Source: Mycoplasmopsis felifaucium ATCC 43428 (GTDB lineage: Bacteria; Bacillota_I; Bacilli_A; Mycoplasmatales; Metamycoplasmataceae). Taken from it: a stretch of DNA of 61,468 nt. This document shows positions 11,201 through 22,106 of this stretch, piece after piece. Position 1 is the first letter of the stretch, and each line of letters opens with the position of its first letter. The notes under the pieces were generated by a model. That model searched no databases. It was not told where the DNA came from and saw only the letters and a list, made by a program, of their open reading frames with translations. The stretch spans positions 1 through 61,468 of the forward strand of contig NZ_JHXS01000002.1 of assembly GCF_000687775.1 (NCBI RefSeq). The letters run 5' to 3'. The position numbers and the translations under genes were made by a program.

Positions 11201-14200
11201 ATACATATTCGCCGTTTTCGTCTTTAATCATATATTTAACAGTTTTTGCATTCTTAAATTTACTGTCAACAGTAGGGTTTAAAGTACCTGAATAAAAGTC
11301 AATAGCATTAATAATTCATAAATCAAATGGACTTAATCATTTCTCATTTTCGCCATCTAAACCATTTTGTTTTCTTCTGGCTGCTACGGCTTCTAACATT
11401 CCGGTATAGTTTTGTAAGAATCTTCTATTCTTGTTTGATAGGGCTTTTCGTAAATCTTGACTATCTAAAGGAACACCTCAAATATCTTTATCTTCTTCAA
11501 GAGATTTAACTGCGTCTGTTTCCTTATCTTCAAAAGTAATTTGTCCATTTTCAAGTTTAGGGAATTTGAATGTAGCATATTCACCATAATCTTGAACTAC
11601 ATCAAACTCATCTAAAAGACGTTTTGTATCCAACTCAACGTGAGTACGGGCTTTTAGATATAACTCAACAACATCTTTACTGTAGTAGTTATTGATGTTT
11701 GGCGTTGCATTAGGTGTAAGAGCACTAACAAATATTGGATTGCTTCCTCTGTTGCTTAAATCATGAGCTCCATTTAAAGTCATATGGTGGCCATATTCGT
11801 GAGCACCAACGAATTTTAAGAAGTCCGTTGAAATACCTTTAAAGTTAGGATCAGACATTTTTAAAATAGCTCATAAACCGACACGAGAATCTTTAGAAAA
11901 ACCTAAATATGGTCCATTTTCAAGTTTATATTCAATATATCCATCTTCATTTATTCTTTTTGCTATATGTGGTCCATCTAATCATTCGCCCGCAAATGGA
12001 ACATTTTCAAGTAATGAATCTGTTAAGTTTTCGTACGCTTCAGCAAAAAGATCATAAGTTTTTTCTCATGCACCTGTTTCAGGATTCTTAATTTCATTTT
12101 GTTCTTTTATTATTTTTGGAACAACCATCTTTTTGTAGCCTAGTGTGGACATTAAATCATTTACAACACTTATTACTTCTTTTGAAGCGTTTGCGTCTGC
12201 ATTTAATTTAATGTATTTTGATGTATAACCCTTTTTAGTAGCACTATCAGTAATTTCGTAAGCAAAATCACCTTGAGTTGTTTCTCTCATTGTGAAGATA
12301 ATTATTGTACCTTCTTTCGAAACATTGCTTAAGCTTACTTTGTGAATTACAGCATCAATTTCTTCATTCGTTGCACCGGGCTTAAGGAGTCTTTTCTTAG
12401 TTAAGATGTCAATAAGTTCAATTCTAGATTTTGCAACAATTAAGTCATTTGCATTTTCAATTGCATCGCCTAATTTGTTATTTGCAATCATTATTTGTTT
12501 TCTGTTATTGATTAAGTCATTGGTTCTTACATCAACAATTAAATCTGTTGCGACCTTAACACCTTTTTCAAATAATGGCATCAGTCTCTTATCAATATCA
12601 GCATCACCTAAATTAGTATCAAGTATTGCGTTGAATTTTTCTAGATATTTTTGAACATTAACTAATTGGCCATCTAATTTTTTTTCTGATTTCTTTAAGT
12701 TTTTATATGTTGCATTGAAAAATACTCTAACATCAAAAGCATCAGTAATTTTAGATTCATCAAATAGCTCTGTTTCATTGTTGAATTTAGCAAAACTATC
12801 AACATAATTATTAATATTATTTAATAGTTCTAATTGTTTTTCTAATTTCGTTCTTTCTACTGTTGCAGAACTAAATTTATTTATTTTAGCTTGAATATTT
12901 TGCTTAATTAAGTTAAGTTCTACTCCATTATTTTCCAGGCTGTGTTTAATAAGTGGATAGAACATTCTAGCGTATTTTTCTTGCATTCTATCAGTTCTTG
13001 CTCAAGCTTGACTTTCAAGGAATGCAAATAATAATGAACCATAACCGTGTTGTTCACTCGCAACAGTTTCAAGGTAAGAATTTAAGTTCTTGAATTCTTC
13101 TTCTAATGAATTTATGTAGCTATCTTTAATATCATTTTTGACTAATTCAAAATTAAATTCTTTAATTAATTCTTCAAGTTGTTTGAATAATTCTTTTGCG
13201 TTTTCGCTCGCAAGTTTATTCGTGTCAACAGATGCAAAAACTGTATTAATTTTCTTTTCAAACTGTTTTACAATCTCATTAGCAAAGTTTGATCTTTCGG
13301 TTTGTAATGAAACATTAGCATTTATTAATTTAATGATAATACCATGAATTTTATTTTTTATGTTTTCAAAAGAAGCAAAAATATGTGTTGCGCTGTCTTT
13401 AATTTCTTCAATATTAGAAATATAGGTCGTTATTATATTTTTTCATTCGTCCGATAGAACTGTCGATGAGTTGATTTCGTCAATAGTTCTTTTTCTATCT
13501 AATGAATCTTGATTAATGCCTAAAATACCTGTAGATTTAATTTGTCTTAAGAAAATACCGAATTTATATTCTTCGGGATATGTTTGAATTAATTTTGAAA
13601 ATTCTTTTTTAAGTGATTGAATTTCAGCGTAAAGACTTGAATAACTAGAAGTTTGTTCTTTTTGTTTTAATTGTGCTTTATCAACATTTAAAACATAACT
13701 TGATTGATTAATTTCACTCAATGATTGTTTAGCTTGTTCAATTAAACTATCTTTTTGTACTTCAATGTTGATTTCTTGTAACAATTCAGATGCTTTTATA
13801 TCAATAAGATTAGTTTTGTTAGCTTTTGAAGTTAAAATATTTTGAATATTTGCTAAATCGTTTTCATATTGTTGAAGTTTTTCTTTTCCATCTTGCAATT
13901 CAGAAGCAACTCTCGTTAATTCAGCTTGTGATGAAGCGTTCGCATTATAACTATCTAATTTTGCTTTTTCAGCCTTTAAAACTGCTATTTTAGTAGCGTA
14001 ATTAGTTTTATTATCTTTGAAGTTATTTATACGATAAATAGCATCATTATAAGCTTCAACAGCAGTATGAACAGACATTCTATAATTCAATGTAATTTCT
14101 TTATTATTCTCATCAGTTAAATTCTTAAGATTGAACAAAATACGTCTAATTGTTTTATCAACCTCTTGTGTAGGCGCGTTGGTAAAACCTGTTAACACTT

Positions 14201-17200
14201 GTATGAAATTGAATAAGAATCTTTGAATATCTGTCGCAGGAACTTCTTCGGCTTCAACTTTTTGTTTCAATTCTTTAAGTTGAGTTTCATAATCCCTGAA
14301 TCAATTGCTAAAGAAATCTAATTGTGCAAGCGATTTTAATCAATATTGAATAAACTCAGAATTCTTTTTAACTAAATCTTCTAATTGTGCTCTTTGCAAT
14401 GTACTTAAATTATTTTGCGAAAGTTGAGCTAATGCTGATGAATTAGCATTTAATAGCTCGTTAATTTGCTTATCGTAGCTTTCTTTAATTGCACTATATC
14501 AGCTTTGGAATCTTAATGTTTGACCTGAAGCATCAGTTTCAACACTTTCGCTATTAAATGCCGATAATGAATTAATAATTGGGTCAGTTAACTCAATTAT
14601 TCTTTGTTTCTTTGTTTTGTTTGTAGCTTTATCAGCTTCCAAAACAGTATTTAATTCTGAAATTAAATCTTTTTTACGAACTTCAAGAATTGGTTCAAGT
14701 TCTTTAATCTTTTCATCAGAACTATTTATAGCTTGTTCTAATTGGTTGATTTCTGTATCTAATTCACTAACTTGAAGATCAGAGCTATATTTACGTTTTG
14801 CGAGAACTTCGTCAAAATTGCTAAAATTCAATAAATCAATAATTCATTTATTTGAAAGTTTATTTGCTTCAAGTTTTTTAGTTATAAATTCAGAAATGTT
14901 ATTGGATAAGACTGCATTTTGGGTTTCAAAAGTTTGTAGTAAATCAAATAATTTTTCATTTATTGTAGTACTATCAATATCTAAAATTGAGATTAAATGA
15001 TTTCATTTGAATTCTGCTTCTTTTTTCTTAAGATCATTTACCTCGTATGCAATTAAATCTTCTTTGTATTTATTAGCGTTTTGTACTAAATCTGTTGCAA
15101 TATTTATTGCTTTTTCAACATCATACTTAAACGATGCTAATTCTAATAATTGTTCGTATGCAACAAAACGAGAAATTGAAGCATTAGCTTTTCAAACATC
15201 TGCTAGTTTTCTTGTATCAGATAATAATTTAGAATAATCATTTAAGCTTTGAACGTTACTTGAATCTAATTTGTCTGTGGCCTCTACAACGTTTGAAATT
15301 GCTTGTAATAATTTAGCGAATTCATCTTGTTTATCGGCTTGTAAATCATTTTTGATTTTTACTAAATATTGGTTAATACCTAGTTTTCTAAATTCAATGT
15401 TTGAATCGGTTACACCATTTAAAATAAGGTCAAGGTATTCTTTTACTAATGTAGCATCAGAATCTATAAAATCTTTGAATTCATCCTCATTTTGGAAAAT
15501 AGGAAATTCAGAATCAAATCCTAATAGTTTAACATCTTTAGGTAACTTTGTGTTATTGATATATTTTTTAAGTAAATTGAAAATGCTTGTCGTGTTTTCC
15601 TTATCACTTGATTTTTGGTCTTCATAGCTATCAATAAAGCTTTTTAGTTGAGTTAGAATGGTGTCAAGACTTTGAATTTCTTGACTTAAATTATCATAAT
15701 TTATGTTTTTGGTTTTTTCTGGATATTTAGATTGTAATTCAGCTCAAGCATCATGAATTTTTGGACTATAAGCGTAAAATTGTAGATTTTCTTTACCTAA
15801 AATATTTTCTCTATCGTTAACAAAATCACTAATTCCATAAAAATCTCTTCAGCTTAAACTTGACTTAACATTTGCATCAGCTAGAGTTTCAATTGCAATA
15901 ATTTCACTAGGGATATAAGCAATATCATATTGATAAAATGTATAGTCTTTAAATTCAACGTCTTTAGTATTATCATTCGTAAATGCATTTAATGCTCTAC
16001 TAATTCTATTGCTATATAGATTTAAACGTTTAAAACCCTCGTTCAATTTTTCAGCATCTTTACTAAAAACAAACTCCTCTTTTGTAGGTTCAGTGGCTTT
16101 GTAATCGTTTCTATATGTATCAAAATCATCAACTAACTGTACAAAATTAGTCAAAATAATATTGTCATTAGAGTTATCTTTGCTGTACGAAATATTTGCA
16201 AAGGCAGCTAAATCAGCTTTCGCATTATCTCACTCAATATTTGCGGTATTTAATTCTTCAATTCTAGCAGTTTTAACTTTTGTAACTTCTTTAACAATAT
16301 CGGTGCCTAAAGCAGTATTTTGTAGATTTTGAACAATAGCTTTGTCAGAATCATTTAATAAAGTTTGGTGTTTAATAAATTTTTGGAATTTTCTAATTTC
16401 TTTGTTATTAAAGTTAATTTTTTGGACATCTTCAACTGAGTCTAAAGTACTAATTTCACTTTCTAATTTAGCAATTCTATCTTGGTATGTTTTAATTGAA
16501 GCAGTACGGTTTGCAATAATGTTGTTCTTGCTTTCAATAATTGCTTTAGTACTAATTAAATCGTTAATACCACTTATTGTATTTCTAAGTGGAGCTAAAA
16601 GTAATTCTGCATCATTAATTCTATTAGTTAAATCTTTAATTCTTGTATCTAATTCAGCTTGTTTATTAATATCAGTAGATGATTGTCTTTCGTCTTTTAA
16701 CTTTTGCAAGTCAGCTTTCATAACATCAATTTCAGCATTATTTTTTTCTAAATCTTTTTGAGCTTTATCTAACGCCTCAATAGCTCTTGTATAATCGGCA
16801 AGTTGTGTATCTAATGCACCAATTTGCGAAGTGAAATACAAGACATCATCCGATTTGTCTTTAGTGTTTAATGCTTGAGTAACTAAATTGCCTAATTCTA
16901 CTCCAGTTCAGTTATCTTTTTTAGAAATTTTTTTAATTGCTTCAATAAATTTGTCATGAATTTCTTCGTAATCATTTTTGAATTTTTCAATCGCTTTATC
17001 AATTTGAAGGTAATTTTTAAGTTGTTCAAAATGACCGTTTGTTTCGTTTTTAGTAAGTATTTCGTTAAAACTTTGGTGAATAAAATATTGCGAACCATCA
17101 TCAAAAACTAAAGTTAAAATCTTATCAACTAACTTATCAGTGTTATTGGCATCATTAGCTTTTACAAGTGAGTTTATAATAGTTTTTTCTTCTAAAAGTA

Positions 17201-18221
17201 CTGTATTTGGGTCTATGTCGGAAAAATCTGCAGACTTAGATACAACTTTTTTAAGGTTTTCTAATTTTGTTTTTAGAATTTCTCTTGCTGTTTTTTCATC
17301 ATTAGCTGCTATAACTGTTAAATATGGCGATTTATGAATTAATCTATTTTTTTCCACTTCTGAAATAGCAGAACTAGAGTATAAGCTGTTTATTTTTTTT
17401 CTAATTGCATAAACTTTTTGACCTTTTAAGGTTGAAACATTATTGATATTTCTAAAGTAATTTTTGTTAATTGTATCTGCTGAAATATTTGCGAAAGAAT
17501 TATATTTTGCAATATTGGCCAAAAAGTCCTGTAATTCAGGAGCAGTTAAAATATTTTTGTTAATTTTATACGTTAAAGAATCTTGCATATTTCCACGACC
17601 ATCAAGCTCTGAAAACATTGGCAAGGTTCCAAAGAAAGCATCTGGGAAGAATTTGATTGTAGTATATTCTTTGTTTTTGTTTGCGTGCGATCCAAGAGTA
17701 ATACTATTCCCGTGCATTTCAACACCTTTAACAATTGAGAATGACTTAAGCGTTAAAATTTCTGGTCCTCATGAAACATTAGACATAAATCACTTTGTAA
17801 AATTAAAAAATTCTAACGGGCTGACCGCTTCGATGTACTGATTGTAAAAGTTAAAAGAACCATACTTAATGTTTAAATATGGAAGGGCATGGTGTTTTTG
17901 ATAATACTTGTTTAAGTATTCATCTGTTGACATAATTGTATTATCTGCAAACTTAACGGTGTCAGCTTTAGGGTTGTATTCAATTTGTTTTTTATTATTG
18001 TGAATTTCAACAAAATTAGTTTTAGGTTCCTCGTTTCTAACGTCAATAAATGACGTGATTAAATCATTGGCTTTTGTTGGATTTATTTTACCGTGTTTGT
18101 CATCTGATTTTTGAGCATATGCATACATTGAACCTAAAGCAATAGCAGTAATACTACCTAAAATACCAGCAGATATTGCGTATTTATGTCAAACGTGTTT
18201 TTTAAGATTTAATTTTCCCAT
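8235..18221 (-). CDS. Giant membrane-anchored PDxFFG-type protein with a gluzincin-like HEXXH/NEAFAD signature
   Basis: One frame of 3328 residues, open throughout if TGA is Trp. I checked that the long segments share one frame and read several of the joins. Residues 13-36 form one hydrophobic segment (signal anchor), so the bulk is probably extracellular. PDAFFG lies at 193-198; I recall 'PDxFFG protein' as a mycoplasma family name. From about 380 to 2050 the protein is rich in Lys, Glu, Gln, Asn and Leu with heptad-like coiled-coil stretches (for example near 460-560 and 1320-1440). HEYGHH lies at 2141-2146, a zinc-protease HEXXH motif with a hydrophobic flank. NEAFAD at 2597-2602 resembles the third-ligand motif of gluzincins. 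The last 700 residues look globular. It is the first gene of the opp operon, with AGGAG before ATG and 11 bases to oppA. Proteolytic activity is inferred from motifs only; an adhesin or structural role is the alternative. Confidence 0.8.
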
Positions 18222-18267
18222 ATTAATCTCCTAACTTTTGTATGGTCTAGTTAAATATAATATTTAA

Positions 18268-18273
18268 ATTATA
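18268..18273 (-). promoter_or_regulatory. Candidate -10 box of the giant-protein/opp operon
   Basis: TATAAT on the minus strand about 47 bases before the ATG at 18221, giving a leader of about 40 bases that contains the AGGAG at 18228-18232. No good -35 hexamer is visible. In DNA this AT-rich the box alone is weak evidence. Confidence 0.4.
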
Positions 18274-18419
18274 AATTAATATTTTTTTTATACTAAAAAT
18301 ATATAAAAATTAAAAAATGCCTATATTATTGCGTTAAAATGCACTTTTTTAGTATAAATATATGTTTATAAATCATTAAAACTAAAGCTGAATACTTAAT
18401 GAAAAAATTTTTTATTAAT

Positions 18420-18425
18420 TATAAT
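18420..18425 (+). promoter_or_regulatory. -10 box of cysS, leaderless arrangement
   Basis: TATAAT ends 6 bases before the ATG at 18432, so transcription should start at or next to the start codon. The same box-N6-ATG layout recurs at rpmG, the HAD gene and the dCMP deaminase gene. It decides the cysS start, because the upstream in-frame ATG at 18399 would lie before the promoter. Confidence 0.6.
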
Positions 18426-18431
18426 TTAGCT

Positions 18432-19664
18432 ATGTTAAAAATATATTTATGCGGACCAACGGTTTACAATAGTCCTCACATCGGAAATATGAGAGCAATA
18501 ATTACTTATGACATTGTTTTAAAGGCTTATAGAGCTCTTGGCAAGGAATTTTCATTTATTCACAATATTACTGATGTCGATGACAAAATTATTAATAGAG
18601 CAATTACCGAAAATAAAACCGAAAAAGAAATAAGTGAATTTTATACTGAGGAATATTTTAAATTACTAGATGCCTTTGATATAAACACTATAACTCATAT
18701 TGAAAAAGTTACTGAAAATATGGAACTTATTACAAGTTATATTTCTACACTTGTTGAATCTGAAAATGCTTACCTTGATAAAGACGGGAACGTCTGATTT
18801 AATGTGTTAAACAACCAAAAAGCATATGGCATGGTTTCTAACCAAATTTTAGAAAATATGCAATTTGAAGAACAAAGTAGCGAAAAGAAATTTAGTGCTG
18901 ATTTTGCCTTATGAAAGAAGACCACTGTAGGTATTAAATTTAATTCACCTTTTGGTTCGGGAAGACCAGGATGACATACTGAATGTTGTGCTTTAATTAA
19001 CAAACATTTTGGTCCATACGGAGTGGATCTTCACGGTGGTGGAATGGACTTAACATTTCCACACCATGAAAATGAAAACATTCAACATTATGCACTTTAT
19101 CATCAACCTTTAGCAAAAGAATGATTACGTTGTGGTCAAATTAACTTGAATGGCGAAAAAATGTCTAAATCTTTAGGAAATATAATAGCTGCAAAAGACT
19201 TTTTAAATAAATTTGGTCCTTCAATTTTGAAACTTATTTTTACAAATGCAAAACTAACTGCAAATATTAATATAACCGATGAATTAATTGATAATATGAT
19301 TAAGCTAGAAATAAAATACCAAAAACTGATTTTTAAATTTTTAACTAATTTTAAACAAGATGAATTAATTGACAATGAATCTGATCAAGTTATAAAAATG
19401 CTCGAATCGATTTCAAATACAGACTTTTCAAACTTTAATTTTATATTAAATGAAGAAATTAAATTATTCAACAAAACCCATTCATTGAATAATGCCAAAA
19501 ATATATTTACAATTATTAACATTATTTACCCAGAATTAACCAGAATATCAAGATATGCTGAAGGTTTAAAATTGTTTGACGAATGAAACAGTTTTATAGG
19601 CAAAAAAGATTATGAAAATGCTGATAAAATTCGTACTAAATTAATTAAATCTAATTTTTATTAA
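18432..19664 (+). CDS. cysS: Cysteinyl-tRNA synthetase
   Basis: Class I synthetase that charges tRNA-Cys in the cytoplasm; 410 residues, shorter than the 460-470 of most bacteria, as in other mycoplasmas. Visible motifs: CGPTVYN (7-13) with a zinc-ligand Cys, the HIGH variant HIGN (16-19), WHTECC, the [14 protein letters not shown] zinc/substrate region, and KMSKS (243-247). The C-terminal anticodon-binding part is reduced. I chose ATG 18432 because the protein family begins at this point and a TATAAT box sits immediately upstream; ATG 18399 would add 11 residues. It heads the cluster cysS-rlmB-sigma-like-rpmG-secE-nusG. The matching tRNA-Cys gene lies at 26600. Confidence 0.95.
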
Positions 19665-19708
19665 CATTTTTTAAAACAAACTTTTACAACTAAATTTGGA
19701 GGACTAAT

Positions 19709-20407
19709 ATGAAAGAATTATATTTGTGTGGAAGAAATTCTGTAATTGATGCAATAAAATCAAACTTACAAATTAAAGAAATTTATACTATTTCAAAATC
19801 ACACACAGACAAATTAAAGGAGTTTTCAAATTATAAAATTGTTGTAAAAGATGCTAAATTCTTTGATGATTTTTCAAATGAAAATCATCAAGGTTATATT
19901 GCAGTGCTTAAAAATTTTCCAATATATGACCTCGATACTATCAAAAGAGATTGTCCTCAAAATATTTTAATTTTAGACCATATTCAAGATCCGCATAATC
20001 TCGGTGCAATTATTAGAACGACAAACGCTGCAGGAATTAAACATTTAATTATTCCAGTAGACAGAGCCGCAGACATTACACCAACAACGCTTAAAATAAG
20101 CTCTGGTGGTTTTGTGGGCTTGAAAATTATTAAAGTTAAAAGTATAGTTGCTACAATTGAAAAACTTAAAAAATGAGGTTTTTGAATCTACGCTTCAACT
20201 TTGGCTTCTAATTCTGTTCCATATAACAAAATTGAATATAACAAGCCAACTTGTTTAATAGTTGGAAATGAAGAAACAGGTATTTCAAAATCTGTTGAAA
20301 ATGCTGCGGATCAATTAATTTATATCGAGCAAAAAGGATCAGTGCAGTCACTTAACGCATCTGTTGCAACCGGCATTTTATTATTTGAATTAATTAAAAA
20401 TGATTAA
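19709..20407 (+). CDS. rlmB: 23S rRNA 2'-O-ribose methyltransferase, RlmB/TrmH (SpoU) family
   Basis: SPOUT-class methyltransferase, 232 residues, expected to methylate a ribose in 23S rRNA (G2251 in E. coli RlmB) using S-adenosylmethionine. All three SpoU motifs are present: LDHIQDPHNLGAIIRT near residue 90, the LIVGNEETGIS segment near 175, and QSLNASVATGILLFE near the end. The N-terminus (LYLCGRNSVIDAI) matches the small substrate-binding domain. A clear ribosome site (TTGGAGG) precedes ATG, 44 bases after cysS. The last 8 bases overlap the next gene. The cysS-rlmB pairing is conserved in Firmicutes. The exact target base cannot be read from the sequence. Confidence 0.88.
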
Positions 20408-20978
20408 TATAAAAGTTAAAACATTTATGAAATTATTAAAAACAGAACCAGAAAAAATAGATGAATTACTATTAACAATGGATCGTAATGATATTTATGT
20501 TTTACTTTCATCATATTTTTACAGTACTATTAGTAAAATAGTACATTTTAATATAAAAAACATATTTGGCATACCTGTTGAATGCGATGATATAAGCTGC
20601 GACTTTATCCAAAATTCATGTAGTATCGTTAAAAAATACAAATATCGTCCAGAAGCCTCATTTATAACGTTTTTAACTAAGTCAGTTAAAAATTTTTGCT
20701 ACACAAAAGTAAATTATTGAAGAGCAAAGAAAAGAGCTTTCAATTCAAATTGTGTTTCTTTAGATGAATTACATTATGTAGAAGATAAAAATTCGCTTGA
20801 CGAAATGAACTATAAAATAGATGAATTAGACTATTTTCAATTTAATAATTCACTAAATCAAAACGATCTTAAGATCTTAAATATATTAAAATGTGAAAAT
20901 AAAAATTTTTATACAACTCATAAACTAAACGAATATAGACAAATTCTGGTAAATAAAATAAATAATTTTTATAACTAA
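20400..20978 (+). CDS. Divergent sigma-70-like factor at the sigH locus
   Basis: A 192-residue Lys/Asn-rich protein starting inside the end of rlmB (8-base overlap). Its position between rlmB and rpmG-secE-nusG is exactly where Bacillus carries sigH. The segment at about 80-112 (EASFITFLTKSVKNFCYTKV, then NYWRAKKRAF) resembles sigma region 2, with an aromatic/hydrophobic helix followed by a basic cluster. SLDEL then begins a linker, as in small sigma factors. The C-terminal 40 residues (LNQNDLKILNIL, then HKLNEYRQILVNKINNF) are in the place of region 4 but are very short. M. genitalium MG428 is a described alternative sigma-like regulator, so such proteins exist in Mollicutes. The function is inferred from synteny and a weak match. 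Confidence 0.6.
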
Positions 20979-21026
20979 CTTGAGCCAACATATTATTAAA
21001 ATATATATTAAATTAAAATAATTATT

Positions 21027-21032
21027 TATAAT
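21027..21032 (+). promoter_or_regulatory. -10 box of rpmG-secE-nusG, leaderless arrangement
   Basis: TATAAT, then 6 bases (TACCAT), then the rpmG ATG at 21039. There is no Shine-Dalgarno sequence between. Same layout as cysS. Confidence 0.55.
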
Positions 21033-21038
21033 TACCAT

Positions 21039-21191
21039 ATGTTAAGGAAAAAAGTTACATTAAGTTGTGAAAACTGTCACAGCTTAAATTATTCAACTGT
21101 GAAAAGTGTGAACAGTGGGGCAGAAAGAATTTTGTTAAACAAATATTGTCCAAAGTGTAAAGCTCACTCACTACATAAGGAAGAAAAATAA
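21039..21191 (+). CDS. rpmG: 50S ribosomal protein L33
   Basis: A 50-residue basic protein of the large ribosomal subunit. It keeps the zinc-ribbon type cysteines (CENC near the N-terminus and CPKC near the C-terminus) and the L33 pattern of a KYCPKCKAH core. The usual length is 49-55 residues. Its stop overlaps the secE start by one base (TAATG). There is no ribosome site, and a TATAAT box lies 6 bases upstream, so the message is probably leaderless. Confidence 0.92.
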   Translation: MLRKKVTLSCENCHSLNYSTVKSVNSGAERILLNKYCPKCKAHSLHKEEK

Positions 21192-21418
21192 TGAGTAAGG
21201 ATCAAAGCGTAAATTCAATTAAGAAACCTAAAAATAAAAAATACTTATTTCGTCGTTTTGTTAAAGAATTAAAAAGGGTTAGATGACCTTCAGCTAAAAA
21301 AACTTGAATCTCTTTCGCACAGGTGGTTATCTTCACAATCATTTTCACTTTGGCGGTATTTAGTTTTACTGCATTAATGTACTTTATTTACAAACAAACA
21401 GGAATTCAAACTAGATAG
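21191..21418 (+). CDS. secE: Preprotein translocase subunit SecE
   Basis: Small membrane subunit of the SecYEG protein-export channel; 75 residues with a single C-terminal membrane helix (about residues 43-68). The signature before the helix is present (FVKELKRVRWPSAKKTW), with Trp encoded by TGA. The start codon overlaps the rpmG stop by one base. The order rpmG-secE-nusG is the classical bacterial cluster and supports this small gene strongly. Confidence 0.93.
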
Positions 21419-21427
21419 GACGTATAT

Positions 21428-22027
21428 ATGAGAAATTTTCGTTGATATATGATTAGCACGGTTTCAGGCAAAGAAGAACAAGTTATTGAAGCTTTAAAAA
21501 ACCGTGTTGTTAGTGAGCAAATAAGTGAATTTTTTGACGAAACCGCTTGTGAAACAGGTGCATTCAAAATGTTCATAAAACCAACTTTAACAGCTAAAGA
21601 AGCTGAAAAGAAATTAAAAGGTGAACCATACAAAGTAAAATACGTAAATATGTATAATGGATATATATTTATTAAAATGGAAATGGATGACTACGCTTGA
21701 TTCGTAATACGTAACACTCAATATGTTACAGGTTTAATCGGTTCATCTGGTAAAGGATCAAAACCTACCCCAGTTTCTGATGCACAAATTCAAGCTTCAT
21801 TCAAAAAAGAAAAATTATTGCAAGAAGAATTTGATGCCGGAATCGAAAAAGACAAGTTTAGTATTGGTGAAATTGTTGAAATAATTGACGGCCCATTTAA
21901 AGGAACACAAGGTAAAGTTCTTGAGTGTGATGATAGAAATCAAAGAGTTCTAGTTGAAATTGAGTACTTTGGAAAAAATGTTCCTACTGATTTTGATTTT
22001 GAAAAAGTTGTAAGTAGAGAAAAATAA
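21428..22027 (+). CDS. nusG: Transcription termination/antitermination factor NusG
   Basis: RNA polymerase-binding elongation factor, 199 residues. The NGN domain begins with RWYMISTVSGKEEQVIEALK and includes the YVNMYNGYIFIKMEM strand region; a mycoplasma-typical insertion follows. The C-terminal KOW domain is clear (FSIGEIVEIIDGPFKGTQGKV). It starts 9 bases after secE and ends in a strong terminator 7 bases past the stop. NusG couples transcription with ribosomes and fits this ribosomal/export cluster. Confidence 0.94.
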
Positions 22028-22034
22028 TTAAATT

Positions 22035-22058
22035 AGACAGCTGCGGCTGTCTTTTTTT
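22035..22058 (+). terminator. Intrinsic terminator after nusG
   Basis: Perfect 7-base stem (AGACAGC at 22035-22041 with GCTGTCT at 22046-22052), 4-base loop, then a run of T. Confidence 0.88.
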
Positions 22059-22106
22059 ACAGCTATTTTATGCCTAAATTTGTTAATATTTATATATAAG
22101 GAAAAT

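Noticed and set aside
13000-17100. SMC or Rad50 ATPase as identity for the coiled-coil region
   Set aside because: No Walker A, Walker B or signature motif flanks the coiled coil, and the protein has a membrane anchor.
18399-18431. Upstream ATG of cysS (11 extra residues)
   Set aside because: It lies before the TATAAT box at 18420-18425, has no ribosome site, and the family starts at the residues after ATG 18432.
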